Part shown: one piece after another, positions 47,805 to 59,494 of the stretch
How positions within the stretch are numbered: the first letter of the stretch is position 1
How the letters are laid out: each line of letters opens with the position of its first letter
Assembly: GCA_947462335.1 (NCBI GenBank)
Contig: OX381710.1
Location: 35,587,204-35,651,203 of the forward strand
DNA: 64,000 bases
Direction: 5' to 3'
DNA from: Harmothoe impar
Taxonomy: Eukaryota > Annelida > Polychaeta > Phyllodocida > Polynoidae
Notes under the pieces: generated by a model
Database searches by the model: none
Told to the model about the DNA's origin: nothing
What the model saw: the letters and a program-made list of their open reading frames with translations, nothing else
Position numbers and translations under genes: made by a program

Positions 47805-48186
47805 CCTGGCCCTGACTCTATAATGATACTGTCTGGGCAAACTCATATAAAAAACTTGTTTGATAAACTTGTCTTCAGGAGTTGACCAATCAAATCCTGT
47901 ACACCAGTCCCTGTGTACAGCCTGGTAGTCAGTAACAATCTATATAGCAATTTGTCCAGTCCTTTTTGTAGCCCTTGTGCCGGAAAATAGAACAGGAGCT
48001 CGAGGCTGGTTATGGCCAGTATCAGGCCCTGACTCTATACATGTAATACATATTGTAGAGTCTGGGCAAACCTATATAAAAACTTGTTTGACCAACTTGT
48101 CTTATCAGGAGTTGACAAATCAGATCCTGTACACCAGTCCCTGTGCACAGCCTGGTATAGCCCTTGTGGTGGAAAATGGTAATGGT
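47805..48186. repeat. Two-copy direct duplication
   Basis: GGCCCTGACTCTATA...GTCTGGGCAAAC...ACTTGTTTGA...AGGAGTTGAC...CCTGTACACCAGTCCCTGTG...CAGCCTGGTA...GCCCTTGTG(C/G) occurs at about 47807-47989 and again at about 48026-48181, diverged and with indels. Confidence 0.8.
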
Positions 48187-49904
48187 TGAGCGATTCTGGT
48201 TATGTTTAGTTCACGGGGAGATGAAATTCACCTGATTAGAGTATGATATGAAGACGCGTACAGTAGGTAAGTGGGTTGTTGTCACCTTGTGTCCCGTAGA
48301 TTTCGTCAGTGTTGTGCCTGTCAGGTGCAGCACGTCGTACTACGTTGACACCATCCTCCTGGAGTCCTGCTTTGTCAGACCCTGAGAAGAGGGTCCGGCA
48401 TTGACAGACTCTCGAGCCATCTTGGTGATTGCAGGTTCTAAATGAAGGTCAAGTATTGCCTAACCTTCATTAAAGTGCTTGACCATGGAAAGTGAGTGAT
48501 TTTGGCGAAAGATATTTTTCCCAGCGAAGTCACAAGATCTGAAACACCCTTTACCAATGGTCACCAAGATTATAAAATATAAATATAAATAAATTGATAT
48601 CAAGCCGAAAAATAAGTACATGTACACTACTGTTTATTAAAAGATACATACTCATGAAATTATGATGGCACATCCGTCTATCTATTTTAATTTTATCGCT
48701 ATATGCAGTGCATGTTCTACCCTATTGGCTCTTTGTTAATGTCGTATTTTGGGGAATCGATATTCAGAGGTAGAGCATAGAGATAGAAGGAGATTTTCAA
48801 AGCGGGATGAGTAAATGTGCAGTCTTTCATACACTAACAATGAGAGTTTTAACACATTCAAGTCCTATGCACACCAGTGCAAATAACTATTTCACCAGGA
48901 CGACAGTATAGAAACTCCATGAAAAGGGCAGAAAACCTGATCCTATTTAGGAAATTTGAAGTGATTATTTGCCGCTAACCGTGAACACGTTATTTACCGA
49001 CCATTGAGTTATCAGTCGGGCGCCAAACAGAAAGATGATACCAGCAGATTGTTCCCCTCTAAAAGGCCAGCTCAAATCCATATCCATATGGTGCTCACAG
49101 GGGGAGGGGTGTGTGGTTATTACCGCCAGAAGGTCCATTCACCTCCACCCTCCCCATGCACCCCTGTCTCCCACCCCTAAGGCCTCCCTTTCTACAACAT
49201 GTTGAATCGTCATTGCAGGCCTTTCTATCGGGGAATAGAGCCCCTCCTGGCTGCTACTCTGCCCTGGGGGGACATGGAGGGATGACGAGTTGTGCTGTAC
49301 CCAGGTTAGACAGGTGGAACACCCCTCAGGTCCTGTCCCTCCCAGTCCATCTCCATCCCTCCCCACCGGTGCATCGTCCGCAGAATCGGCACCGATTCGA
49401 TTACCTCCAAGCGACTGTTTATTTGAAATCGGATCTGTTTCTGCGGATATGATAAACGATTGGATTGTTACCCGTAAATATGGTACTTCTTGCCATCCCT
49501 TCCGGCGGGTATAACCTATCAATAGAAGTAAGGTGAATTCTGTCGTGTTTTGCTATATAACTGTGGGAAATACTGTTATATGGTGCCGTGTAATATTCAC
49601 TGTACTTCCTGAAGCTACACCACCCATCTATCAATAAAGGCACACACTCATGTGGATATAATCAGGAGGGTTAGAATGTGGAGGCTATATGATTGATTGA
49701 CTACGACATGCGCATATATAATCATTCATGATTTCTTGTTAGATAGTGGTAAAAACAAAAGGACCATCTGTCCGCGTCCGTGCGTGGTTGGTTAATGATA
49801 TAATAATAATTACAACGGCTCCACAAAAATGCAGTTTTCTCAGTTTCCAGATATTGCGTTTGTGCTGATACCTTTCTGAGCTAAACTTGATGTATGTGAT
49901 TATA
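48187..49904. other. Gene-free stretch
   Basis: No exon, RNA gene or clear repeat was found. A C-rich segment (49135-49370) gives spurious open frames on both strands. Confidence 0.35.
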
Positions 49905-50101
49905 TTGTGCTAGGACGCAGTACTGACGGGTATAACTCGCCAGTATACTGCGTCCAAGCATCATGCTGACGCCACGGGATAGATACACTTCTACATGTAT
50001 GTATGCAGCCCTGGTAAGTAAACTTGCCAGAGCTGCATGCATGAATCATGGCGACAAAGAGCATAGCACATTAATGCATCGTGCGACCCTTAAAGGGTTA
50101 A
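49905..50101. mobile_element. piggyBac-like MITE, copy 4 (left end degraded)
   Basis: The right end GACCCTTAAAGGG is followed by TTAA (50098-50101). Internal GCAGCCCTGGTAAGT and TTGCCAGAGCTGCATGCAT words match other copies. The left end lacks the CCCTTTAAGGG signature. Confidence 0.6.
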
Positions 50102-50744
50102 CTATCCATGGTTGACTGATCAGTAGAGCAGACCCAGCTCACAGCTCACTGACGGAAACCACTGATCGCCTTCGACATGTTTTGGGCAACATCTTTCACG
50201 ACCTGACGCCCAAGCTGAAAGGAAGCCTAGTCCCTAGGAGTTGGGGTGGGGTGTATAAGACGCCCCCACAGCCACCACCGGTCATGTACTACCCTATCGC
50301 GCCACTCCTGGCGGCGTCACCTGGAGGGTGGAAGGGGGTAACCTCCGCTTGATTTCAGGTACCAAATGTTGGCCAATTTAAGTGTTGGTAATTGTCAGGT
50401 CGGGGTTTGGGAGCAGGAGGGGGGTCGGTATGTAAACCTGGGGTGCCTTTTTCTCTATATATCGTCCCACTATAGAGGCGTGAAAATGGCATACAGTGGA
50501 GATGTAACTTGATAAGCTGCACAGCCCAAGGCAGCTGGGCCTTTAGTGGTGGGAGATGAGGTGGGCGCAGAGATGAAGACCGGGCAGGAGGCAGGGGGTG
50601 GGGTGAGGTGTGGCCCTGTGGTGTACCGGGTTGTGGTCTAGGGACAGTTCATATATTTGTCCCCTGTATATGTTAACATCTGTGAGGTGTGAGTCTCCTA
50701 TTCCGCTCTAGCGAGATGCAGTGATTCTCCTCTGTGAGACCTAT
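50102..50744. other. Gene-free stretch
   Basis: Includes G-rich tracts (50400-50420, 50570-50610). No feature recognised. Confidence 0.35.
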
Positions 50745-51268
50745 AGCTGAAGCTGGTTCCTGGCCTGTCCAAAATAGACAGTTTTAGGGGTCATAATTTT
50801 GAATCATTGGTAGTTGAATATTCCTGATGTCAGCTGTCCAGATTGGGGGAGTGGTTAGGACACTGGCCAATCAATCTAAGGGGTTGTAAGTTCAAATCCA
50901 TGCCAAGACTACGTGTATTTTTCCTAGTTGATTAAAAAAACCAATTGTATTTACAAATGAAAACTTGAACATGAGATGTATTAAAGAATACAAAACCATT
51001 TTAGATTACACTATGGCTAAGGATCTTTACAACCGAATTCTATAGTATTAGGATTTTGACCTACCAAAAAATATATTCAAAATTGTGTGTAGACAAAATA
51101 GCATTGACATGGATTTGAACCCATGATACATGGATTGGTAGATCAGAGTCCTAACCACTCCCCCAATCTGAACAGATGACCTAAGGACCCATAATAGAGG
51201 CCTATATTTGAAAGGTTTATGACCCCTAAAACACCACATTTCTGTCATGACAGGAACCAGCTTCAGCT
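50745..51268. mobile_element. Second foldback element with tRNA-like modules
   Basis: The ends AGCTGAAGCTGGTTCCTG and CAGGAACCAGCTTCAGCT are perfect 18-bp inverted repeats, and TTTTAGGGGTCATAA pairs further in. One tRNA-like module lies on + at about 50831-50908 (GAGTGGTTAGGACA, AGTTCAAATCC). Another lies on - at about 51105-51175 (GAGTGGTTAGGACT, GGGTTCAAATCC). They share the layout of the 32709-33688 element but not its sequence outside the modules. Confidence 0.8.
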
Positions 51269-52428
51269 AATCAGCAGGCTTCTATAGTTAGCAGGAGAAA
51301 GAGCACTGGTACCAGACAAGATGGCGCTGTACAGTGATCATCTAGCTAATGCGGAATAAGGTGCATGTGAAGTCAACTATCCCACTATAACGGTTCCTTG
51401 CGTGACAGGGAAATACTGCAAACCCCGATGATCTCAGTACCTTTGAGTCCATACATGCCTAGTGTAGTCATACTGCAAACAGGGGCTAACCTCTGGTATT
51501 TGTTGCTGGGACCAAAAGATGAACTACCAAATCGGACGTCAAAAAGTCAGTCCCAATATATGTTTGAACCACAATGGTGATATGAAAAGATGACGATTCT
51601 CATATAATGCTTTTAATTCTATATATTATCAGAAATGCTAGCTCTATCGATGATTTTATAAAACATATATGGCGTATTGGCTTGTAGACTATCCTATTCC
51701 CAATATAAAACCATCACAAAAGGCCCATCTCACAAAATAATGGTACAAAATTTACCTAAAATATAATCAATCATTTGTGGTATCTCAAATTTTTGAACAA
51801 ATATAGAATTCAAGATTCTAATCACATTGGGATAAAGGATGCAAATCCTTCAAATCAGAGGACGCATTCCCTGTTTAGCCCCTCCCCATCCTTAATATAC
51901 TATTCAGAACGTCCAAGGGTTATTGATGTACTGTTTATCTTTCGGCTCCTTCAGTGAATCTCTCTTGGACAGCTTTTAATTCGGGGAGGATGGTATTTAA
52001 ATATCTCATGAAAGCGCCCCGCCGCTCGCTGAGCCTTTGATTGGATGGTGCCACGTGCGTTTAGAAGATGCTCATTGGAAATAGAGACAGCGTTGACAAA
52101 ATTACATTCACTCCCATTGCCGCTGCCCTTCTGTTTATTAAATAGCGTGGGGTTTATAGGGGCGGGAAGGGGCTTGATTTCCAAGTGGGTCCGTGTCTTG
52201 GGCTGTCACATTAATATGGGTAATTCCTTGCTGATTTCGCCTCATTCCGAACGCTTAAAGACCCGGCTATGGGGCATTGTACCCCTCCCCTACGACGCTT
52301 TGTCGCTGCGCGCACCGCCCGCGCGGTGGCAGCACCGCGGCGCTGATTAGCCTCGTTGTGGCCTCGACAATAGCTGACATGCAAATTAGGCTGCGCGGGA
52401 GTGTGTTTCGCCACTGGTCGGCGGCGCA
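51269..52428. other. Gsx upstream region
   Basis: From about 51960 the sequence becomes motif-dense (GCTTTTAATTCGGGG, GTTTATTAAATAGCG, GCTGATTAGCC, ATGCAAATTAGG) and resembles a conserved proximal enhancer ahead of Gsx. 51269-51960 is AT-rich without features. Function is inferred from position and composition. Confidence 0.4.
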
Positions 52429-52535
52429 TGATTGATGGATAATTATGGACGGGCCACGTGGGCGCGGCCACCACAATACCAGCGCAGTCCTCCCGTATAA
52501 ATATTGCCACCTCGAGAAGAGAGAGACTCACTCGT
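52429..52535 (+). promoter_or_regulatory. Gsx core promoter and proximal sites
   Basis: TGATTGATGG (52429-52438) matches a PBX/HOX composite site and is followed at once by TAATTA (52440-52445) and an E-box CACGTG. TATAAATA at 52496-52503 lies about 34 bp before an initiator-like TCACTC with A at 52530, the likely start of transcription. This gives a 5' UTR of about 300 nt. Confidence 0.6.
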
Positions 52536-52828
52536 ACTGTGAGATCGGAGGGAGTGGACGCTGGGAGAGGAGGGTGAAGCATCGTGCAACTTGTGAGGTC
52601 AGCACCACAGTGCCTTATCATATAGACAGGATCTGGAACGCACCGTACCACTATACAGACTATCTGGAACTATTCATCACCCATCACCCATGGAACAAAT
52701 AACTTCTTCCTAATAACTCACATCCATATTACGGGAGTTTACCCACAGAGACAGTATATGACAAGGAGGACACACCTGAGTGTAAACTACTTCTAGGTTT
52801 TGGGAGATAACCTGAACACAGACTCCAG

Positions 52829-55800
52829 ATGACGATGTCCCGGTCGTTTTTCGTGGATTCGCTCATCCTGAAGAAGTCTCCAGTCGGTAGTGGGGACAGT
52901 TCTCTGTCTGCTGGTGGCGCTGGAGGCGGGGGTGGAGGGGGAGGCGGGGGCGGGATGCAGGTGCATCACCCCATGTTGTCCATGGGCCACGCGGCGGCAG
53001 CAGCAGCAGCAGCGGGGCTGTCTCCCGCCCACCTCCTGGGTCCTGGAGCAGGACCATACAGCACCTCAGCCCTGTACTACAACCACATGTTACACCACCA
53101 CAGGGGCATAGCCTTCGACATGTGCTGCCCCCTGTGTGCCCATGCCCACACTGCAGCTACCACGGCCACCACCACAGCGTCTTCGGCCACGTTCGGCATG
53201 CTGTCTCTCCCTGTGACGTCGTCGGGCGCCGGGATGCCCTCCGTATTGAAGCCGCTACCTACAGCCGCCTCCAACCTCCAGCCGCTGCCCGGAGGCCTAC
53301 CCCTGATGGCACCAGGCTACTCCACGGTCCGACCCCCGCCCATGGCTCCCCTGTCGTCCGGCGCGTCGGCCTTCCAGCCCCGTGGGGGTTTAGGGAGTAG
53401 AGGGTGTGTGAGGGGTGCAGGAGGGGGCGGGGACGGGTCGGACAGATCACCTGGAGGAGGCAGACCAGCAGAGGCACAAAGGATCCGCTACATGAACTTA
53501 GGTAGGTTCACACTTTACTTCTTATCTAGCTTCTTACAGAAAAGTCCTGCTAAATGGTATACTTGGGGTATGCTACAATGTTTGAGAATATACATGCAAC
53601 TGCTTTCTATAGTACCCATAGATCCCCATAGATACATTGATCTTTGTAAAGCGTCTGCTGTGTTGAGGGTGACGTAACGGTAACCTCTGGAAAGCACATC
53701 AGCCCTTTCTGTTGCAAGGCAGATATTTCTGACGCTTGCTTTCTTCAGACTACAAGGAACCAAGCGCCCCTGGCATTGCGCATGTATCTCATCTTTGCGC
53801 CTTTGCTAACTAGACAGAAGTACAGAATATATGATTTGGGGAGAAAAATATGACCTAGCATAGACTAGCCAGGCAATGGAAACAATATGCAGTAACCCCA
53901 TCTATTTCCAGGCAGTGTGTTGTCCCCGCATACAACTTTACTTTAGTTCAGTCGGAATGCTCCCCTAGCAATGGGAAGCTGTCCCCATACTCCAAGTAAA
54001 CCCATATTGTTAGACAGGTATACACACAGAACCAACAAGATGCCCTCACAGAGTTCACTGAGATGTTTAAAGATAGCCCCTTGGGTAGAATTTCACCTGG
54101 GCGTCGTCAATACGACACGGCGTGAAGTAGGTGGACGGATAGGCTTGTCGGGTGCCCGTCAAAGGTGTGTTTGCCCACCGGTGGCGGCGCTGTGCGCGCT
54201 GCTGGGTTAGGGGTGAGGGTTGGAGACTAATCCCATAGGTTCCAGAGGGAGGCAGGGTGGGGTAGAGGGGTCAGACCCCGGGTTCACCTGGCCCCAAGCC
54301 CGTCTGACCCCCACAGCCCGCCCCTGGTCCGCCCCAGGCCCTCAGCCCCCATTGACACCCTCCCTCTGCCCTCCTCCTCCTCTTGAGGCCCTGTTGACAC
54401 CACAGCCTGTAATTGCATTATATCATTACAGCCCCCTGACACCTTGACACTGGTGTCACGGGGGGCTCCCCTCTACTCTAACGGCCGCCGCTCGGACTGC
54501 CCCCTGGGTTAGAGAGGTGGCCACATTTGTTACATGCCGTGTCCGGCCTGTGACGTTACACTGACGTACCCTGACGTACACTGACGCTAAGCCAACACAG
54601 CGGCCGCTACCCTGACCACTGCCCTCCTCAGCACAGCCGAGACATTCTCACGGAGTCTGACCATGATTGATCTACACTCACTTAGCATGCATCAACAGCA
54701 CGTTAGCTTACAATGAGGGGATAACGGTGAGTGGCCACCGGTTGCCACCCACGCTGCATGCGGCTCTATAGGATGAAGTCTCATATGGTGCTGAATGGGC
54801 GAAAAGGTTGCTGTTGTGTTTTAGAAGCAGAACGGGTGTTTAGGGTAAAGCCGGGTGCGACCAGTCACAGCTGTGGTTAGTGAGGGGAGAAGTGGCTGAG
54901 CGGTTACGTGACTTAATCAGATTGATGCTAGTTTACTACCAGTGGTCACGTGAAAACAAAACAACAGTCCCGTTTTATAATGAGGGATTAAAAAAAAAAA
55001 GTCCGCCTTGTTTTCGAAAATAAGGACTTACCCTTACCAATAGGGATTAATATTCTCGGAAATGGTTTTCATAGTTTCTAACAGTGTGATCATCAAATAT
55101 AAATCTCATTTGAACTCATCTGTGCTCTCCCAGTGGGCACAAAATTCAGCTCAACGTTGAAACAATGTTCACTCAACATTGAATCAACATTGACAACCAG
55201 TTATCAATGTTGATTTGATGTCCTGTGTCCACTGGGCTTTACCTATAACACAACTTCAAATGTCTCATATTCTGTTTCCTTCTCTTTTTTCACAGGTGGC
55301 GGTAACGCGGGCAGGGCGAGTCCGCCGTCGACCGGAAGTGCCGACGACGACCTGGCGGGCGGGAAGCGTATCCGCACGGCGTTCACGTCGACCCAGCTAC
55401 TGGAGTTGGAGCGGGAGTTCAACAACAACATGTACCTGTCCCGCCTCCGCCGTATAGAGATCGCCACCTACCTCAGCCTCTCCGAGAAACAGGTGAAAAT
55501 CTGGTTCCAGAACCGCCGCGTTAAGTACAAGAAGGAAGGCGACGTCGACGCGCGCGAGAAGTGTCGCTGCCTCCGCACATGCGCGCCAAGAACCGGAAGT
55601 CGCGCTGGAAGTACAACGTCGCCGGGTGGGGTGGACGTTCAGAGCGGTGGTGATACTCAGGATGCGGTCATCTCGTGCGGGGGTGATGTCCATGGCGACC
55701 GGAAGTGCTGCCAGGCGGAACCGGATGTAAAGGAGGAGTGCCTGGATGTGGAACTCTCCGACGTGAACGAGGAGACGGACTCAGATAATGTAGAGGCACA

Positions 55801-55888
55801 CATACACGTGGACGACTGTGAGGAACACGGGGGCTCTACGGTTCTGTCGTCGGACGAGGAATCAGACAAAGAGAGGCCCCAAACCTGA
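52829..55888 (+). CDS. Gsx: Gsx ParaHox homeodomain transcription factor, 2 exons
   Basis: Nuclear transcription factor; Gsx proteins pattern neural tissue in bilaterians. Exons 52829-53501 and 55296-55888 are joined across a GT-AG intron (TTAG|GTAGGT, CACAG|GTGGC) in phase 1, giving 421 residues. The N-terminus [16 protein letters not shown] carries the Gsx-type MSRSF-VDSLI motif, which supports the ATG. A CPLC motif lies near residue 97. The homeodomain spans about 247-306 and is near-diagnostic of Gsx ([52 protein letters not shown]). The intron just before the homeodomain is usual for Gsx. Long glycine and alanine runs (about 28-60) and an acidic, cysteine-containing tail of about 115 residues make it longer than vertebrate GSX. 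No other ParaHox gene is seen within 8 kb downstream. Confidence 0.95.
53502..55295 (+). other. Gsx intron
   Basis: The 1794-bp GT-AG intron with acceptor tract TTCCTTCTCTTTTTTCACAG contains a GC-rich block (about 54120-54620) and one CCCAGTGGGCAC MITE. No exon is recognised in it. Confidence 0.85.
55129..55236. mobile_element. CCCAGTGGGCAC MITE in the Gsx intron
   Basis: CCAGTGGGCACAAAA to GTGTCCACTGGG, with the same internal CAACATTGA palindromes as the copy at 3499-3606 and CT flanking both sides (55127-55128, 55237-55238). It ends about 60 bp before the splice acceptor. Confidence 0.75.
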
Positions 55889-56213
55889 ACACTGCCCACA
55901 CACTGCCTTATCGTATAGATAGCTTGTTAAGTTATGTATTGCACGCACTCGTACATGTACATAGAGTTAACACTGGTACGACAATACTTGTAATTGATTA
56001 AGAAAGACAATCGCCGTGATCTCATAAGAAAACTCATCAATTATCGGAAGCTGATGATTTATTGTGTGGGAAGAGAAAAGTGCCTTGTAAATATTCCCCA
56101 ACTCAAATAAGATGCCTTAACTAAGCTTATACCAGTGATACACACAATGACGATGCCTTATAGTCCACACTTTGTACATACAACTGTTCTGTAATTTATT
56201 CTATACCATTGTG

Positions 56214-56219
56214 ATTAAA
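56214..56219 (+). terminator. Gsx poly(A) signal
   Basis: ATTAAA about 325 bp after the stop, followed by GT/T-rich CTGTGATTTTGTCTG at 56242. An alternative AATAAA occurs later at about 56395. Confidence 0.5.
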
Positions 56220-56259
56220 TTAAAATGCTGTTGAACTAAACTCTGTGATTTTGTCTGAT

Positions 56260-57640
56260 CTCATTACACTTTTATCAATACCAGAACTTGTTATCTCTCT
56301 AAATATTTTGGACGGGGCCTCCTAAAACAATAACAAAGTCATTTACGAAGCGAATGTAGCGTTTGGAAAACACGCCCTTGTCCGTAGTAGTATAATAAAA
56401 TTGGAGTTTGTTTCGGAACTGCCAGCGTGTAGCGTTAGTAGTATACGGAAATGAGCCTTTGTTTCAGGGTATTTACTTGCTTGTAACCGTGTGCCCGTGT
56501 AAGTAGTATAGGGAAAGTAGGACTAGTCTCGGGTAGCACTGGCCAAATACTGGTACGACATAGTATAGCATATAGAGTACGCTATAAACCATGTTCCCCA
56601 TTATGTTAGGCATGGCACATGCATACATACTATTATCATTTGGTAGATAGATATTCATTTGCATGAATCGGTCCGTGAAGGGACTTTTTCGGCGCACACG
56701 TAGAGGCCTCACATTCTACAAAGTCATCACCATACGGCGCTTAACATTCACCATACGATTGGTGTAATAACATAATGATTTATGAGTATGTCTAGTGCCG
56801 GTAATAACAAGAAATAGCAGTATAGCAGCAATGTCCATAGTAAGGATGATAATATGCTAACGTAAGATGGGTTCAAAAAAACATAGTGATATTACTTGCG
56901 TGTGGAAGAAAGGTTTATCTAGCAGGTAGCTCTAGTGGGTGGGATGTAATTTTGATTTTAAATGATTCTTCACATCTCTGTCTAACATATCGCATCATTG
57001 TAATAGATGATAACTACTAATATGAAAATAGCTAACTAAAGACTTGGAGACGCATATATTCGCCTACATATAAAAAAGGCATTGGACCAGGTCAGAACGA
57101 AGGGTCGAATTTGATATACAGAGTGTAGGAAAAAGCCCCACATTTAGCCAGAAATCATAACTTTATGTATACATTGCACTAACAAAGACTCTCTCTAAAA
57201 TAGTTCATATCATCTAAACATATCTGGTCAAAAGCATGTATAAAAGCCATGGTATCTAAATTAGTGAGTGGCCTATCGTTATGAATCATAATTGCAACCC
57301 ATCATGACATGAACATCTAGATTTTCTTAAGCACTGAATTAAGAAACTGTCCATGTAGTGCGCGAACAACCATTCCATTGGAACGACCGTGCTCTCAATG
57401 GATTATAGTACATGTGGTATTAATACCCAGTAACTACCGGAATTAGGAGATGTATGTGAGATATTTGGTATATCAATTGGTGTATATCTAGTATAATAAA
57501 CGTGACTATACTATAGCTATAATTGATTGAAGGATAAAGGTCCTATACCCACAAATTGAAAAGTATACTGCCTTTGGTTATTGAATGGGCTACTATCCTT
57601 ACACATACAATGAACCACCACAATAAAGAAACCGAACACC
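56260..57640. other. Gene-free stretch
   Basis: AT-rich non-coding DNA downstream of Gsx; no exon, RNA gene or clear repeat is recognised. Confidence 0.35.
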
Positions 57641-57644
57641 TTAA

Positions 57645-58378
57645 GGGGGCACAATAGGATAGAAAAGTAGAACAGTTAATCATGTTTATTTCAGTATAAA
57701 TATGTTAAAACTAGACATGTCATATATGGTTATGATCATAGAAAATGTCTGCATCAAATTTCCTCCATTAGAAGGTGCTGCTATGGCTGTGGAATGTGAA
57801 TGGAACAAAAACGTTCTTTTTTAGCTCCTTTTCATTAGAATGGCATTATGGGATGGAAAAAGAGTATAATTCTCAGATTTGATAATTGCAATAGATATTT
57901 GGTGTCATAATGGAGGGCGGTTTTGCTTCTTTTCATGATATTTCAAATATTAAGGCCTACAGAGCCTTTCAAAGTTGCATAGTTACCAAAAAAAGGTAAT
58001 TTTTAAGGGAAAATTGAGAAAATTGCCATTTTTTGGTAACTATGCAACTTTGAACAGCTCTGTAGAGCTTAATAATTGAAATATCAATAACAGAAGAAAA
58101 ACCGCCCTCTGTAAGCACACCAAAAACCCATATCAATTTTAAAATTTTAGAAAAACACCATTTTTCTATACAAAAATGGCATTCTAATGAAAAGAAGCTA
58201 AAAAAGAACGTTTTTGTTCCATTTTCATTCCACAGCCATAGCAACACCTAATAATGGACGAGATTTGATGGAGACATGTTCCATGGTCATAACCATATAT
58301 GACATCTCTAGTGTTAACACATTTCTACTGAAATATACATGGTCAACTGTTTTACTGGATCTACCCTATTGTGTCCCC
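57645..58378. mobile_element. 734-bp palindromic MITE with TTAA target duplication
   Basis: GGGGGCACAATAGG and CCTATTGTGTCCCC ends are flanked by TTAA (57641-57644 and 58379-58382). Most of its length is an imperfect inverted repeat (CAGCCATAGCA, GAACGTTTTTGTTCC and GCATAGTTACCAAAAAA pair with their complements), with its centre near 58010. It is non-coding; TTAA with this end fits Kolobok or piggyBac-type non-autonomous elements. Confidence 0.9.
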
Positions 58379-58382
58379 TTAA

Positions 58383-59248
58383 GTCAAACGTGTCTCCTCC
58401 ACAAATAACTAACGGACTGCCTCGAGCACTAAATGTATCCTATATGAATAAATTGCACAAAAGAAATTCCCCAGAAAGAAAGCAATTCGTGCATTGAACC
58501 ATGACTGTGGACACGAGACACGCAGGGCATTGTGGCCTTGTTTTACACGCCAGTGGGCACAGCTACAAGGTAGCAGCAAGGTGCCTATTAGGGGCTGAAT
58601 ACTCCAATATGGAATTAGCTGTATGAAGTAGGACTAACATTATTACTAAAGGTTAATGCCTCAAACCGCACTGAATTACCACAGAATGTCTAAAGTATAT
58701 TTGGTAGTAGAAAGGTACCTGATTCATGGCCAAAAGGAATCAATAACCAATCATATTGTCTGGGACAGATATGGCTTCCTTCTCTAAGAATAGTTGAGTT
58801 AATATATCAATTGCATATCACTATAAATCCGGGTTTACATTAATATGGTGAATTCCAAAAGGTGCAAATTCAATTGTAATAATTGTTATCATTGCTCGCT
58901 ATGACTCTAAATATCATTGCGCTGATATTCTTTGTTCACGTTATTCCCAACATGAATCTGATTATTACATTACCTCGAACAAAGTGCTATTTTATTAAGT
59001 GGCCATGATACTGTAGACAGTGATTGTGTGAGAGTTAGGGTGAGACACAGGGGGTGACAGTGGCAGGGGGGGGGGGGGGAGGCGTAGGGGTGACCTGTAA
59101 GGGGTGCTATTTGGTGCACTCAATAATCACCCACTGATTAATTAGCAGCCACTTTGTCAGTCACAAGACGGGGTCCTGATGGACGTGGGGTATTAGTTCC
59201 CAATCCCACCTAGACCTGGCTGGACGCACCCTCAGGGGGTAGATAGTG
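58383..59248. other. Gene-free stretch with a homeodomain-site block
   Basis: Most is AT-rich. At 59118-59172, CAATAATCACCCACTGATTAATTAGCAGCCACTTTGTC-type sequence (homeodomain TAATTA plus a SOX/TCF-like CTTTGT) looks like a regulatory block. A G homopolymer lies at about 59067-59078. Confidence 0.35.
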
Positions 59249-59494
59249 TTTAGCCCTTTCAGGGCCGCATAGTGCGTTAACGCGCGATGCCATTTTTCAT
59301 CATGATGTATATGAATTCAGATCTGGTGAGTCTACTCTCGAGGGCTCCATTCATGCATCATACCGACCCTCCAACTCCAAGAGCGTATCAATCCCAGTTT
59401 CTGCATGGTGCTTGAATGCAGCACTGGCGAATTACTCATGACGACAAATGACATCATACAACATTAAATAATCATGATGCCCTTTAAGCTCTAA
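59249..59494. mobile_element. piggyBac-like MITE, copy 5
   Basis: TTTAGCCCTTTCAGGGCCGC at the left and GCCCTTTAAGCTCTAA at the right, with internal GATCTGGTGAGTC and GCAGCACTGGCGA words of the family. Both ends are diverged. Confidence 0.65.

Noticed and set aside
55657..55899. Minus-strand open frame over Gsx exon 2
   Set aside because: Antisense shadow of the acidic Gsx tail.
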